From DASXKD01 sp963734725 (GTDB lineage: Bacteria > Actinomycetota > Actinomycetes > Streptosporangiales > Streptosporangiaceae): a stretch of DNA of 64,000 bases. Numbering within the stretch: the first letter of the stretch is position 1; every line of letters starts with the position of its first letter. The position numbers and the translations under genes are program-made. The stretch covers positions 1 to 64,000 of the forward strand of contig CAVTIX010000025.1 in assembly GCA_963734725.1 (NCBI GenBank). Reading direction: 5' to 3'. Below the pieces are notes generated by a model. The model saw only the letters and a list, made by a program, of their open reading frames with translations, was not told the DNA's origin and ran no database searches. Positions 25,042 to 33,554 of this stretch are shown piece by piece.

Positions 25042-25209
25042 ATGCGCTGGTGGAAAGTGCTGGGCCTGGCGGCCTTCGCCGGCGTGGCCGCTACCGGGGT
25101 GGTGGTCGCCCGCGATGGACGCCGCCGCCGCGCCTATACCCCGCAAGAAGTCCGGGAGCGGCTGCACGCCCGGCTTGCCGAAACGCACCAGGTGCCACCA
25201 CCCCCGTGA
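25042..25209 (+). CDS. Small single-span membrane protein
   Basis: A 55-residue ORF starting MRWWKVLGLAAFAGVAATGV. Residues 5-23 form one hydrophobic segment, followed by a basic stretch DGRRRRAYTPQEVRERLHAR and ending with three or four prolines before TGA 25207. The plan (short N-in tail, one span, basic cytoplasmic helix) and G/C-ending codons support a real gene. It reads away from the YiiX-type gene with almost no intergenic space. I recall similar short proteins in actinobacteria, with no known function. Confidence 0.65.
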   Translation: MRWWKVLGLAAFAGVAATGVVVARDGRRRRAYTPQEVRERLHARLAETHQVPPPP

Positions 25210-25416
25210 CACCGAGCCATCAAGGCACCGGCGCCGGGCACGGTCACCGCAGCCGCATGCCCTGCCCACGACTTCCCTGGCCCAACGAGCGCACTTCTTC
25301 AGAAGCGGAAGTTCATGATGTGGCTGGCAACGGTCGCCGCCTGCGCTCGGAGGCTCGGGCGAAGATCGGCGCTTCTCAGCGGCTGGAATCCGGGGGCTGC
25401 GGGGAACACTAGCAAC

Positions 25417-25668
25417 ATGGTTGACGACACCGCACGGGACCGGGCCATCTACCACGCTCTGAAGGCGGCCGACGAGGTCGCTGCAGCCTTGCAGGCTCAT
25501 CTCATCGAGGAGCATGGGGCTGATCCGGATCGCACCGCTGCCCACAATCGGTCCACGAACTCGCTCAAGCTGCTGCGGCAGGCTCGCGAGCGCCTAGGCC
25601 ACGGGCTGAGAGCGGTCGAGGCCAACGCCATCGCCGAGTTCGACAAGATCTCCCTCCGCAACCAATAA
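25417..25668 (+). CDS. Hypothetical helical protein
   Basis: An 83-residue protein from ATG 25417: MVDDTARDRAIYHALKAADE, VAAALQAHLIEEHGADPDRT, AAHNRSTNSLKLLRQARERL, ending AIAEFDKISLRNQ. It is almost entirely alpha-helical, with amphipathic spacing that would suit a two-helix hairpin or coiled coil. No family recognised. There is no clear RBS (AGCAAC before the ATG), so the start is by codon bias. Confidence 0.55.
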   Translation: MVDDTARDRAIYHALKAADEVAAALQAHLIEEHGADPDRTAAHNRSTNSLKLLRQARERLGHGLRAVEANAIAEFDKISLRNQ

Positions 25669-25811
25669 CGCAACAGGCACCATCCCGATCAGCGGCTACA
25701 AAGGTGAATCGGCTGAGCCGATACGCCCCGCGGCCGGCCGCTATCCGGCCCGGATCCAGCGCCAGCCCCCGATCTGCGGCGGGGCAGCTGCGGGCGGGCC
25801 CGGCTTCGCTG

Positions 25812-26108
25812 CTAGTGGTCTGGCACGTGGAGCTCGCGGCCCCGGTAGAACGCTTCCTGCTCCCCGAGGATGTAGGCCTCCATCGCGGCCCTCCGGCGCG
25901 CCTCCGCGCCGGAGGCCCGCCAGGCGTCGCACGACTGCTGGGAATCCCAAAACGAGACCCCGATGATTTCCCGTCCGTCCTCAGACCAGTACGCATACGC
26001 CCGCAGCATGCCCGCCGGATGCGTGTGCGGCCGCCAAGCCCGCTCGAAGTCAGCCAGGGCGCCCGGCTTGATCTGGCGTGTCGTCATCCAAACGAAGTGC
26101 TCCTGCAT
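25812..26108 (-). CDS. Antibiotic-biosynthesis-monooxygenase-like protein
   Basis: A 98-residue protein from ATG 26108 with GAGGAGG seven bases upstream. MQEHFVWMTTRQIKPGALAD, FERAWRPHTHPAGMLRAYAY, REIIGVSFWDSQQSCDAWRA, EAYILGEQEAFYRGRELHV: strand, helix, strand order of an ABM-type dimeric barrel. Members act as monooxygenases, isomerases or have no known activity. The frame is open to 26261, but the RBS marks the true start. Upstream lies a long inverted repeat (26285-26337). Confidence 0.75.
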   Translation of the reverse strand: MQEHFVWMTTRQIKPGALADFERAWRPHTHPAGMLRAYAYWSEDGREIIGVSFWDSQQSCDAWRASGAEARRRAAMEAYILGEQEAFYRGRELHVPDH

Positions 26109-26284
26109 CGTGGCCTCCTCGGCAACCAGCGTGGCCCGTGCCAGCGGCAGCGAGCCCATGTCAGCCCCTTCCGCAATTATTTCTGCCATGGCAGGACGCC
26201 AACCGCCGACGGCCCCGGCGGAGCAACAACGCGGGATGCCCTGCACCCGCGACGCGAGCAACCATCGCGGGTCGCGCTGTATGC

Positions 26285-26337
26285 GGCATTATGTGGGTGA
26301 CCTTCGGCCACCTGCGCCCTCCGGGCCACATAATGCC
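26285..26337. repeat. 12-bp inverted repeat, AT-rich
   Basis: GGCATTATGTGG (26285-26296) and CCACATAATGCC (26326-26337) are perfect complements separated by 29 bases. The AT-rich arms stand out in high-GC DNA. It lies in the 320-bp gap upstream of the ABM-like gene (start 26108) and could be a regulator site or the end repeats of a small lost element. Confidence 0.6.
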
Positions 26338-26427
26338 TGATCGTACGGGTGATCGATATGGAGGTGATCTTGGTCCTGGCGCCTCGCTGCCTGAAGTTCC
26401 ACCGCGTGGTCAAGATGGGCCACCGCC

Positions 26428-26820
26428 TCACCGGGGCTTCCTCGCGCGGCAGCCAGCAGGCCCCCGGCAGCGCGCGGCGGACGCGGACGTGACCGGGTCG
26501 GTGTAGCGCTGTTGCGTGGCGGTCAGCAGCGAAGCGGCATCATGGAGGTCGCCGGCGCCGATCAGCGCCTCGATGGTGTCGGTCGCGATGCCCTGGGAGT
26601 TGGGCCGCCGGCCAAGCGCAGGAAGCTGGCTGGCGAGCGGGCGGAGCCGGGTGGCGGCAGCAGCGAAGTTCCCGAGCGCCAGGTCAAGGGCGCCAAGAAG
26701 CCATTCGTGGCACAGCAGATACACGCGCTCACCTACCGCGTGGGACAGGTCCAGGCCACGGCGGGCAGCTTCGGTTAGTTCGGCTGGCTGGCCACGGGGC
26801 CGATCAGCCCTGCCGGGCCG
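26428..26820 (-). pseudogene. LuxR/AAA-type regulator fragment (TPR region)
   Basis: The frame reads EAARRGLDLSHAVGERVYLL, CHEWLLGALDLALGNFAAAA, TRLRPLASQLPALGRRPNSQ, IEALIGAGDLHDAASLLTAT, which is the tetratricopeptide-like region found between the ATPase and HTH domains of large LuxR-family (MalT-like) regulators. It ends after SAARCRGPAG at TGA 26428. Neither the AAA domain nor the LuxR HTH is present, so this is a fragment of about 120 codons from a gene of more than 2.5 kb. Confidence 0.6.
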
Positions 26821-27052
26821 CGCCCGCCGCGCAATCCCCTGCGGCCGGCCTGCCGGTCATCGCGCCATCTCCTGCGGGCATCCGGTCAGGGTAACCAGCG
26901 TAGATCGCCGGGAGATCGCCAGAATCTGGCGATGACCCTTCACCATCCCGGCGGTGAGCCTGAAGGCGTCCTTAACGATCAGGTCCGTTCATGACCGGAA
27001 GGAGAAAAGCTGTGTCATTCGTTTTCGGCGCCGTTTCCACGGAGGTGGCGGC

Positions 27053-27733
27053 ATGAGCGAGCGTGTGGCGATCGTGGTCGGTGCGGGCGGTGAGCTCGGC
27101 CGTGCGACGGCGGAGAAGCTGGCGGCCGCTGGGTACACAGTGGTTGGGGTCGACCGGAGTGAGAAGGGGCTGAAGGAGCTGCCGGATGGCATCCGGCGCG
27201 AGGCGGCAGACCCGACCGACCCGGCCGCGGCCCGGAGCGTCGTCGACCGGATCGCCGCCGAGGTCGGCCCGCCCGAGGTTCTGGTGAACACCATCGGCAC
27301 GTATCACCTGGGCGAGGCGCTGACGGCGACGCCGGAAGACCTGCGGCTCATGATGGACGTCAACGTGGGCCCGGCGCTGTGGCTGACCCAGGCGGTGGTC
27401 CCGTACCTGCGGGACCGCGGTTCGGGTTCCATCGTGCACGTGACCGCCCGCCCGGGCCTGGAGCCGACTGCCGGGATGGCCACCTACGCCGTCAGCAAGG
27501 CGGCCCTGGTCCACCTCACCCGCGTGCTCGACGTGGAGCTGCGCCCGCTCGGGATCCGGGTGAACGCCGTCGCGCCGCAACTGCTCGACACCGCCAAGAA
27601 CCGTCCGTACCTGACGCCGGACCTGCTGGCGCACGCGGTCGCGCCAGGGGCGGTCGCCGACATCATCGTCTACCTCGTGAGCGACGCCGCCGCGCCGGTC
27701 AGCGGTACGATCGTGCCCGCCTACGGCGCCTGA
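27053..27733 (+). CDS. Short-chain dehydrogenase/reductase
   Basis: A 226-residue SDR. The nucleotide-binding motif is VVGAGGELGRATAEKLAAAG (residues 7-26, a GxxxGxG variant), followed by D31 of VVGVDRS, which favours NAD(H). NTIG replaces the usual NNAG near residue 80. The catalytic tyrosine/lysine are in TYAVSKAALVHL (YxxxK), but the serine position reads VTARPGL rather than a clear serine, which may affect activity. It ends VSGTIVPAYGA. ATG 27053 has GGAGG seven bases upstream. Stand-alone gene. Confidence 0.88.
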   Translation: MSERVAIVVGAGGELGRATAEKLAAAGYTVVGVDRSEKGLKELPDGIRREAADPTDPAAARSVVDRIAAEVGPPEVLVNTIGTYHLGEALTATPEDLRLMMDVNVGPALWLTQAVVPYLRDRGSGSIVHVTARPGLEPTAGMATYAVSKAALVHLTRVLDVELRPLGIRVNAVAPQLLDTAKNRPYLTPDLLAHAVAPGAVADIIVYLVSDAAAPVSGTIVPAYGA

Positions 27734-27791
27734 GCAGGTGAAGGGAGCCGAAGCAGACCGGGGCGCGGCCGTACCGACAGGAGGCGGCGTG

Positions 27792-27950
27792 ACTTGGCCG
27801 GAGTCGGCCTGGGCAGAGTGATCGCGCCGGTGATCAACACCGGCGCCTTCGGCGTGGCCCCGTAGGACGTGGGAGTCGCAATCGCGACCGTCACCGTCGG
27901 CCAGATGATCGGCGGCCCGGTCGGTACCTCGCTGCTGAACACTATCGGGT
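27792..27950 (+). pseudogene. MFS (DHA2/EmrB-type) transporter remnant with in-frame stop
   Basis: The frame reads LAGVGLGRVIAPVINTGAFG, VAP, TAG stop, then DVGVAIATVTVGQMIGGPVG, TSLLNTIG. This corresponds to the GLGLGFVMAP...N-x-x-LG-V and DAGVASA...GG-x-GTALLNT region near transmembrane segments 11-13 of DHA2-type multidrug exporters. An internal TAG and loss of both flanks make it a remnant. At about 27950 it abuts the oppositely oriented zwf fragment. Confidence 0.6.
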
Positions 27951-28040
27951 GGCTCGCGGAGGATCAGGCTGACCCGCTGGCCGGAGACGGCCATCCGCTT
28001 ACCGGTGCGCAGGTAGAACGGCACGTCACGCCAGCGGCAA
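27948..28040 (-). pseudogene. Glucose-6-phosphate dehydrogenase fragment
   Basis: The minus-strand frame WRDVPFYLRTGKRMAVSGQR, VSLILREPPDS is the conserved Zwf segment WxGVPFxLRTGKRL...V-I-F-REPP that lines the substrate pocket. Only about 30 codons remain, bordered by the MFS remnant and by unreadable sequence. It shows that two unrelated genes were joined here by deletion. Confidence 0.55.
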
Positions 28041-28094
28041 CTGATGCGCGACGCTACCCCCGCCGAACAGGCCGGCTTTGGCTAGATGCTCTGG

Positions 28095-30476
28095 TCACGG
28101 CGGCCATGGGTCGCCTCGGCGAGCCGGATTGCTGGAGTAGCGCAGGGATCGCCTGGGAAGGGGCGGGATGATGCGGCCGCCTGCGTGCTGGCCGGCGGTG
28201 GCGCGCGCCGGTGCGATGATGGCCGCCTGCAGGCGGCGGACGACATCAAGGTGATCGCCGGTCCAGATCATCCGGACCGCAGTGGCGCTGGCTCTGCCGT
28301 CGTCGCCGAGCAGGTCGTGGCGTACCGCCCGGACAAGGCGGCCGTCGGCGGCCTTGTCGTGAGCGAGCGGCTGAGGTAGCTCACCGCCGGTGATCATGGT
28401 GGCCGCGAGAGAGTCATACCAGCCCGTGACGCGTTCAGCCGCGCCCAGAATCTCATGGCGTGCGGCGGCTGCGTTGCCGCCCGGTTGGCCGTCGCCGCCT
28501 CGCCAGAGGTCCAGTACCGCATCAGCCTCCAGACGCAGTCCGACGACCCCGGTGACCAGCCCGGCCACGTCGGCAAGCGGGAACCGTTTCGCACCGCGCT
28601 CAGCCAGGTACGTGCGGAACGCGTCATCGAGCCGGCGTGATGCCGCAGCGGCCCGGGCAGCGTCGCCGGCCAGGGCGGGGGGTGCGGGCGTGCCCGGGTC
28701 GCTGCGTGACATCCCGAATCGCACCGTGCTGGCGAGGTAGCCCGCGCCGTCGGCGTACGCCTGCGCCAGCGCCTGGCGGAGCGCGGGCGCCGCGCCCCGC
28801 GGCCAGAACAGCACACCCACGACCAGGCTCACGCCGGCCCCGATGGCAACGTCTTCGATCCGCACCAGGCCGACGCGCCATCCGGTCGGCACGATGAGGT
28901 TGAACAAGATCACCAGGGTGAGCGTGAACGCCGCCTGCCCGCCAGCGAACGAGATGACCGCTGGAGCGACCCCGGCGAGAAATACCGCCACCGGCAGCAG
29001 GAACCACAGCAGCGTGGTGTTCGTGCCGATCCCCACGAGCAGGGCCGCGCCGACGATGAAACCCACTACCGTGCCGGCCATGGCGCGAACCGCGTCCTGC
29101 CCGGTGTTCAGCGCGTTCGAGCGCAGCACCGACAGCGCGCCGAGGACCACCCAGAACGAGTGCTGGACCCCGGTCAGCCTCGCGGCGAGCACCGCCAGCC
29201 CCAGCCCGGCGGCACCACGCAAGCTGTTGTGCAACCAGACCGAGTGCGGCTCGAGGTAGGACGTGATCCGTTCCCGCGCCGCGGACAGCGTCCCCGGCAC
29301 ACCCTCGGGCTGGCGGCCAAGCCACCGCTCCCGCCAGCTGCGCCGCTCGGCAGCCGCGGTCAGCTCGACGTTGCGCGCGATGAGCGAGACCGCGTAGCTC
29401 AGCTCCTCCGCACGGAAGGCGGGGTCAAACGAGGTGATGAACTCGCTGACCGGCTCCCCGCCCGCGGCCGGGTCGCTCGCCGGCTGCAGGGACCGGACCG
29501 GCAGCTCAGCCGTCACGCCCTCCTGCATTTTCGCGTGCGCAACAGCCAGTTCGGTCAGCGCGGCGTCGAGCTCGTTGCTGCTTCCGCCCCGGGCGTCGAG
29601 GAGATCCGCGGCACGTTCGAGAACCGCGGCCGCGGCCTCCTTGACCCTCAGCGCCGCGCGGTTGACGCCGTCGCGGTGGAGCCCAGGCTGGATGACAATG
29701 CTGTTCAGCCAGTTCAGCTCGTCAACCAGGCGTACGGTCGTCCTCGCGGGAGTGCTCAACCCGGTTGGGCGGTAGGGCGTCGCCAGGAAGGCGCTGCGCA
29801 GCGCCTCGACTGCCTGGTCCGCCTGCGCAGCCGCGTGATCGCGATCCAGCGCAAATTGTTCGTCCATGCCGCTGAGCAGGTACGCGACCCCGGCACGCAG
29901 CCGGGCGGCCAGCGCTCGGCAGGCGGCGGCCGCGGCACCACGCAGCTGGTCGCGCGCTGGCGCGGGCCACAGCAGCGCCGTCGCCACCAGCGCGGCGCCT
30001 CCGGCCATCCCCCAGCCGGCCAGCCGGTCGGGCACGGCCGACGCCGGAGCGGCCAGCGAGACCGGCAAGATGAACGCCAGCAGCAGCGCCGTGGTCGCCC
30101 CGGCCAGCACCGAGCTGACCACGCCGGCAAAGATCACGCCGAACCCCACCACCGTCATCGCAACGGCCGCGAGCCACGCGGTTTGCGAGGCCAGCGTGGC
30201 AAGGCAGACCAACACCCCGCCGGCCACGGCGAGCGCTGCCTGCGCCTGGAGCCGTTCCGCCATGGGGCCGCCGAAATCGACCAGGAGCAGCATCGCGAAA
30301 GACCCGAACGCCGCGAACGTAGCCAGCTGCGGGTTGCCGATGACCTTGTCGCCCAAGGCGAACATGGCCGGCATGATGATCGCTGTCCGGGTGGCACGGC
30401 GCAGTGCGGCGAAGCCGCGATCGCGCTGGCCGAGCCACCGCACGGGGTGCAAGTGCGCCAGCCGCATATCCGGCAT
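28095..30476 (-). CDS. FUSC-family membrane protein (aromatic-acid-exporter-like)
   Basis: A protein of about 793 residues. Two similar halves each have a bundle of hydrophobic spans: residues about 25-165, from AALRRATRTAIIMPAMFALG through LVDFGGPMAERLQAQAAL, and about 400-530, from SLRGAAGLGLAVLAARLTG through VLGALSVLRSNALNTGQD. Each is followed by a large soluble helical domain, the FUSC/YccS layout. Related proteins export aromatic acids or fusaric acid; most are uncharacterised. ATG 30476 is chosen over the GTG at 30497 because GGAGGG lies upstream of it. Single gene, no adjacent MFP or outer-membrane partner. Confidence 0.88.
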   Translation of the reverse strand: MPDMRLAHLHPVRWLGQRDRGFAALRRATRTAIIMPAMFALGDKVIGNPQLATFAAFGSFAMLLLVDFGGPMAERLQAQAALAVAGGVLVCLATLASQTAWLAAVAMTVVGFGVIFAGVVSSVLAGATTALLLAFILPVSLAAPASAVPDRLAGWGMAGGAALVATALLWPAPARDQLRGAAAAACRALAARLRAGVAYLLSGMDEQFALDRDHAAAQADQAVEALRSAFLATPYRPTGLSTPARTTVRLVDELNWLNSIVIQPGLHRDGVNRAALRVKEAAAAVLERAADLLDARGGSSNELDAALTELAVAHAKMQEGVTAELPVRSLQPASDPAAGGEPVSEFITSFDPAFRAEELSYAVSLIARNVELTAAAERRSWRERWLGRQPEGVPGTLSAARERITSYLEPHSVWLHNSLRGAAGLGLAVLAARLTGVQHSFWVVLGALSVLRSNALNTGQDAVRAMAGTVVGFIVGAALLVGIGTNTTLLWFLLPVAVFLAGVAPAVISFAGGQAAFTLTLVILFNLIVPTGWRVGLVRIEDVAIGAGVSLVVGVLFWPRGAAPALRQALAQAYADGAGYLASTVRFGMSRSDPGTPAPPALAGDAARAAAASRRLDDAFRTYLAERGAKRFPLADVAGLVTGVVGLRLEADAVLDLWRGGDGQPGGNAAAARHEILGAAERVTGWYDSLAATMITGGELPQPLAHDKAADGRLVRAVRHDLLGDDGRASATAVRMIWTGDHLDVVRRLQAAIIAPARATAGQHAGGRIIPPLPRRSLRYSSNPARRGDPWPP

Positions 30477-30580
30477 GTGCCAGAGCCCGCCCTCCACTTC
30501 TAGGGATTACTGCTAACCGGCAACGGGCGCGTGGCTCGCATCCGGTGACCGGCGGCCCCGCGGCAGCGGTGATCATCTGT

Positions 30581-31315
30581 TCATGGCCGCGCTGCGGCCG
30601 TCGCCTCGACGGCTGCAAGGATGAGCTGGGTCGCGGCCTCGGGCTGCGACACGAACGAGACGTGCGAGGCCGGCGCCTCCACGATCGTCGCGTTCGCGCG
30701 CTCGGCCATGAACCGCTGGAGCGCCGGCGGGATCGCCTTATCCTCGGTGCCGAGCAGGTACCAGCACGGCAGCGTCTTCCACGCCGGCGGGCCTGACGGT
30801 GTGCCTGCGAACGCGGCCGCGGCGTAGGGCCGCTGCGCCGCGGCCATCACCGCGGCCGCCTCCGGGTTGACATCGGCCGCGAAGGTTTCGCGGAACGCGT
30901 TGCGGTCGAGGTAGAGGTCAGCGCCCTGGCTCCCGTCCGGGCCGGTGTATGGCACGGGCCTGATCGAGGGCCCCACCAGGCTGCCTTCGAACCGCTCCAG
31001 GAGCTGCTGCTGGCTCTCGCCCTCGTCGCACATCCAGCCGTTGAGGTAGACCAGCGCCCGCACCTGGTCGTTGCCGGCCGCGGCCATCGAGATGACGTTG
31101 CCGCCGTAGGAGTGGCCGACGAGCACGATCGGGCCGGTCAGGGTCCGCAGGAACTCCGCGAGGTAGGCCGCGTCGCCAGCCAGATCGCGCAGCGGGTTGG
31201 CGAACCCGATGGCGGTAAACCCGCGGTCGCGCAGGGCGCGGATCTCGGCGTCGAACCCGGTGGCGTCGGCCCAGGCGCCGTGAACCAAGACGATCGTCGG
31301 GGTCTCAGCAGCCAT
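30581..31315 (-). CDS. Alpha/beta hydrolase (MhpC/salicylate-esterase-like)
   Basis: A 244-residue hydrolase starting MAAETPTIVLVHGAWADATG at ATG 31315, with GGAAG upstream. It shows the oxyanion motif HGAW, the nucleophile elbow GHSYGG (about residues 88-93), the acid in LLGTEDKAIPPALQRFMAER and histidine in ASHVSFVSQPEAAT. This set is typical of the short esterase group widely annotated as alpha/beta hydrolase in actinobacteria. The open frame reaches 31510, but the RBS and family start support 31315. Substrate unknown. Confidence 0.9.
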   Translation of the reverse strand: MAAETPTIVLVHGAWADATGFDAEIRALRDRGFTAIGFANPLRDLAGDAAYLAEFLRTLTGPIVLVGHSYGGNVISMAAAGNDQVRALVYLNGWMCDEGESQQQLLERFEGSLVGPSIRPVPYTGPDGSQGADLYLDRNAFRETFAADVNPEAAAVMAAAQRPYAAAAFAGTPSGPPAWKTLPCWYLLGTEDKAIPPALQRFMAERANATIVEAPASHVSFVSQPEAATQLILAAVEATAAARP

Positions 31316-31950
31316 CGTCGCCACCGCTTCCTTGTTGAGGGTTGGACCGTTGCCGCGACTGTATCCCCGCGGGCGTGCCCAGCCAAGGCGGTACTTCGGC
31401 GCTAAGCGGCCGGGGCGTCGCCAGCGTGAGGGCGGCGATCTGACGATGACGGTATCGTGCCGCCCGAGAATGCCTGCAGACAACGCCACGACCGAGTCCG
31501 GTGGGTTCACCGCGGAGGTCTCCTAAGTTCGACCGTCACTTCTGATATCCGCAATCCTTGGCTTGCCTCGTTGAACTGCGGTTCCGCAACGGCGCAGTCA
31601 CGATTGTTCTGGTTGCTGTTCGGCTGAGCATTGATGTGGTCACGTCCGCGGGAGATGTCCGGTGCTCGCTGTGGCGGGCAACTCGGCCTGCAGCAGCCTG
31701 GCTTCCCGCGCCCCATCCGCGCCCCAAAACGGCACTCCCCCGGCCTCGGGTGCAGGTCAGGGTCTGTCAACTTGTTCTTACAGTCCCCAGGTCATGGCGC
31801 CGATGTCGTCCGCTTACTGAGCCCAGGGACCGTGCTGGCCGTACCTGAGGTTCGGGTGGCTGCACGGTGGATCTCTTGCTCGCGCGTGGCGAGCATTGAG
31901 AGGCAGGTGGCCGGAGTGGCCGGGCACCGCAGATTACAGGAGATATTCCG
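31316..31950. other. Gene-free stretch
   Basis: About 635 bases between the divergent hydrolase and the small membrane protein at 31951. No frame is convincing. From about 31893 the sequence becomes a copy of the region before the histidine kinase (32570 onward), so the last 58 bases belong to the duplicated unit, which includes the ribosome binding site. Confidence 0.5.
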
Positions 31951-32193
31951 GTGTATGCATCGATGGACAACGTCCCTTCCTCACGATCTGTCCTTATGAG
32001 ATTTCTGGTTAGGTCATGGGAATACCGCCACCCCCATGTGTGGGTGGGTGTGCGTGTTGCCTGTGGCATCTTCAATGTCGTCCTTGGCGTCCTTCTGCTC
32101 GCCTCTGTCCACTGGTTGGGGCCGTTGGCATGGTTGGCGGCCCTGCCACTGGCGGGCGCGGTGCTGATCTTCTGGACCGCCTACCGCTTGCAG
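31893..32193 (+). repeat. Duplicated segment, copy 1 (copy 2 at 32570-32871)
   Basis: About 300 bases here match 32570-32871 closely. The match begins before the start codons (GCATTGA-A-GCAGGTG type sequence), includes the RBS and covers the membrane-domain coding region up to the CAG codon of YRLQ. Some runs of about 50 bases appear identical, for example the region coding GIFNVVLGVLLLAS. It is a partial tandem duplication of the 5' end of the kinase gene. Confidence 0.85.
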
Positions 32194-32211
32194 ACCAGTG
32201 TCCCGAGCTAG
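31951..32211 (+). CDS. Free-standing copy of the kinase membrane domain
   Basis: An 86-residue protein starting with GTG 31951 (AGGAGA nine bases upstream). Residues 1-81 are about four fifths identical to residues 1-81 of the histidine kinase at 32629 (shared blocks SRSVLMRFLVRSWEYR, WVGVRVACGIFNVVLGVLLL, FWT-YRLQ). Two hydrophobic spans (about 31-53 and 57-77). After YRLQ it diverges and stops (TSVPS), so there is no kinase domain. It could compete with or modulate the kinase as a membrane partner, or be a dead duplicate. Reading frame and RBS are preserved, which argues for some selection. Confidence 0.7.
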   Translation: MYASMDNVPSSRSVLMRFLVRSWEYRHPHVWVGVRVACGIFNVVLGVLLLASVHWLGPLAWLAALPLAGAVLIFWTAYRLQTSVPS

Positions 32212-32628
32212 CTCGGCAGCATCTCCCCGTAGCGGGATCGGTCAACCCTCGGCCCGCTGGGGAGATGCTTCCGCTCTCCGGCTGAGGTTTCGGCTGCTGG
32301 TGGTCCGCGTCCTCTTCGCAGCCGCCCGGACTCTGCGCGAGCGGCCGACGGTTCTAGGTCGTGGCCTAGGCGCCCTGATGCGGCCATGTTGAACAAGCGG
32401 TCCAGCACGCTCGCGTTGTGTGAGTTTCGCGTGGACACTAGAGCGCAGAAGGGCGAGGAACGCGATGGACAGCAGCGCCAGCCCGGCGATTAATCAGTCG
32501 TTCCGTGCCGGCCGGGCGGCATTTTCACGCTGGATACCAGTCATTCCCCAGGCTTCGCGGGCCTGGCGGGCATTGAAATGCAGGTGACCGAAGTGGCCAA
32601 GGCATCACAGGTCCATGGAGGCGTCTCA
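32212..32628. other. Intergenic stretch before the kinase
   Basis: About 415 bases between the free-standing membrane protein and the kinase. The first 350 have no counterpart in the duplicated unit and no recognisable gene. The last 58 (32570-32628) are the second copy of the pre-gene region. It probably holds the kinase promoter; I see no clear consensus boxes. Confidence 0.5.
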
Positions 32629-33537
32629 ATGTACGCACCGGGTGACAAGGTAACTCCCTCGCGATCGGTCCTCATGAGGTTTCTGGTCAGGTCATGGGAA
32701 TACCGCCGCCCCCGTCTCTGGGTGGGTGTGCGTGTTGCCTGTGGCATCTTCAATGTCGTCCTTGGCGTCCTTCTGCTCGCCTCCGTCGCCCGGTTGGGGC
32801 CGCTGACATGGCTGGCGGTGATTCCGCTAGCGGGGGCGGCGCTGATCTTCTGGACCGTCTACCGCCTGCAGCAGGACAGCGTCGGCCGGGTGCGGGAGCT
32901 GGAGCAGTCCCGGGCCCGTGTGGTGGATGACTCGGCCGCGCGGTTGCGCCGGATCGAGCGGGACCTGCACGACGGCGCGCAAGCCCAGATGGTCGCCGTC
33001 GCCATGAAGCTGGGCCTGGCCAGGGAGAAGCTCGGCGGCATGGTCGAGAAGACCGGGCAGGCCGACTTGAAGCGGGTGATCGAACTGGTCGACGCTGCGC
33101 ACTGCGGGGCCAAGGAGGCCATCACCGAGCTGCGCGACCTGGCCCGCGGCATCCACCCGCCCGTGCTCGACCAAGGTCTTGGCGCCGCGCTCACCAGTCT
33201 CGCCGCGGGCAGCGAGGTGCCTGTTGAGCTCGCCGTGGATCTGCCTGAGCGCCCGTCGGCCGCGATCGAAACCATCGCCTACTTCTGCGCGGCCGAATTG
33301 CTCACCAACGTGGCCAAGCACAGCGGGGCCCGGCATGCCACGCTGGAGGCAGCCCACGCGCCCGGCCTGCTGCGGGTGCGGGTCAGCGACGACGGGACCG
33401 GCGGCGCCCGCGTCGAAGCAGACGGCGGACTGGCCGGGCTCGCCGAGCGGGTCAAGACCGTGGACGGCAGGCTGCAGGTCAGCAGCCCACCCGGCGGTCC
33501 TACTGTGGTCGCTGTTGAGCTGCCGTCCCACGCCTGA
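32629..33537 (+). CDS. NarL-family sensor histidine kinase
   Basis: A 302-residue kinase from ATG 32629 (GGAGG eight bases upstream). Two membrane spans (about 31-53 and 57-77) with almost no outside loop, so it probably senses something within the membrane. The HisKA_3 dimerisation domain has RRIERDLHDGAQAQMVAVAM with phospho-acceptor H114. The ATPase domain has N-box AAELLTNVAKHSGAR (N227) and G-box VSDDGTGGA (254-259), then GGLAGLAERVKTVDG. It is 17 bases from the response regulator. DesK/LiaS-type pairs respond to envelope stress; the signal here is unknown. Confidence 0.93.
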   Translation: MYAPGDKVTPSRSVLMRFLVRSWEYRRPRLWVGVRVACGIFNVVLGVLLLASVARLGPLTWLAVIPLAGAALIFWTVYRLQQDSVGRVRELEQSRARVVDDSAARLRRIERDLHDGAQAQMVAVAMKLGLAREKLGGMVEKTGQADLKRVIELVDAAHCGAKEAITELRDLARGIHPPVLDQGLGAALTSLAAGSEVPVELAVDLPERPSAAIETIAYFCAAELLTNVAKHSGARHATLEAAHAPGLLRVRVSDDGTGGARVEADGGLAGLAERVKTVDGRLQVSSPPGGPTVVAVELPSHA

Positions 33538-33554
33538 GCGAAGCGGAGCCCCGG

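Noticed and set aside
26972..28024. A 350-codon minus-strand frame covering the SDR gene
   Set aside because: Antisense of the SDR. Only its first about 30 codons, the zwf fragment, are meaningful and are listed separately.
29160..30503. A 447-codon open frame on the plus strand opposite the FUSC gene
   Set aside because: It is the complement of the FUSC coding sequence. Its composition (Arg, Gly, Gln, Pro rich) is what high-GC shadow frames give, and no family is visible.
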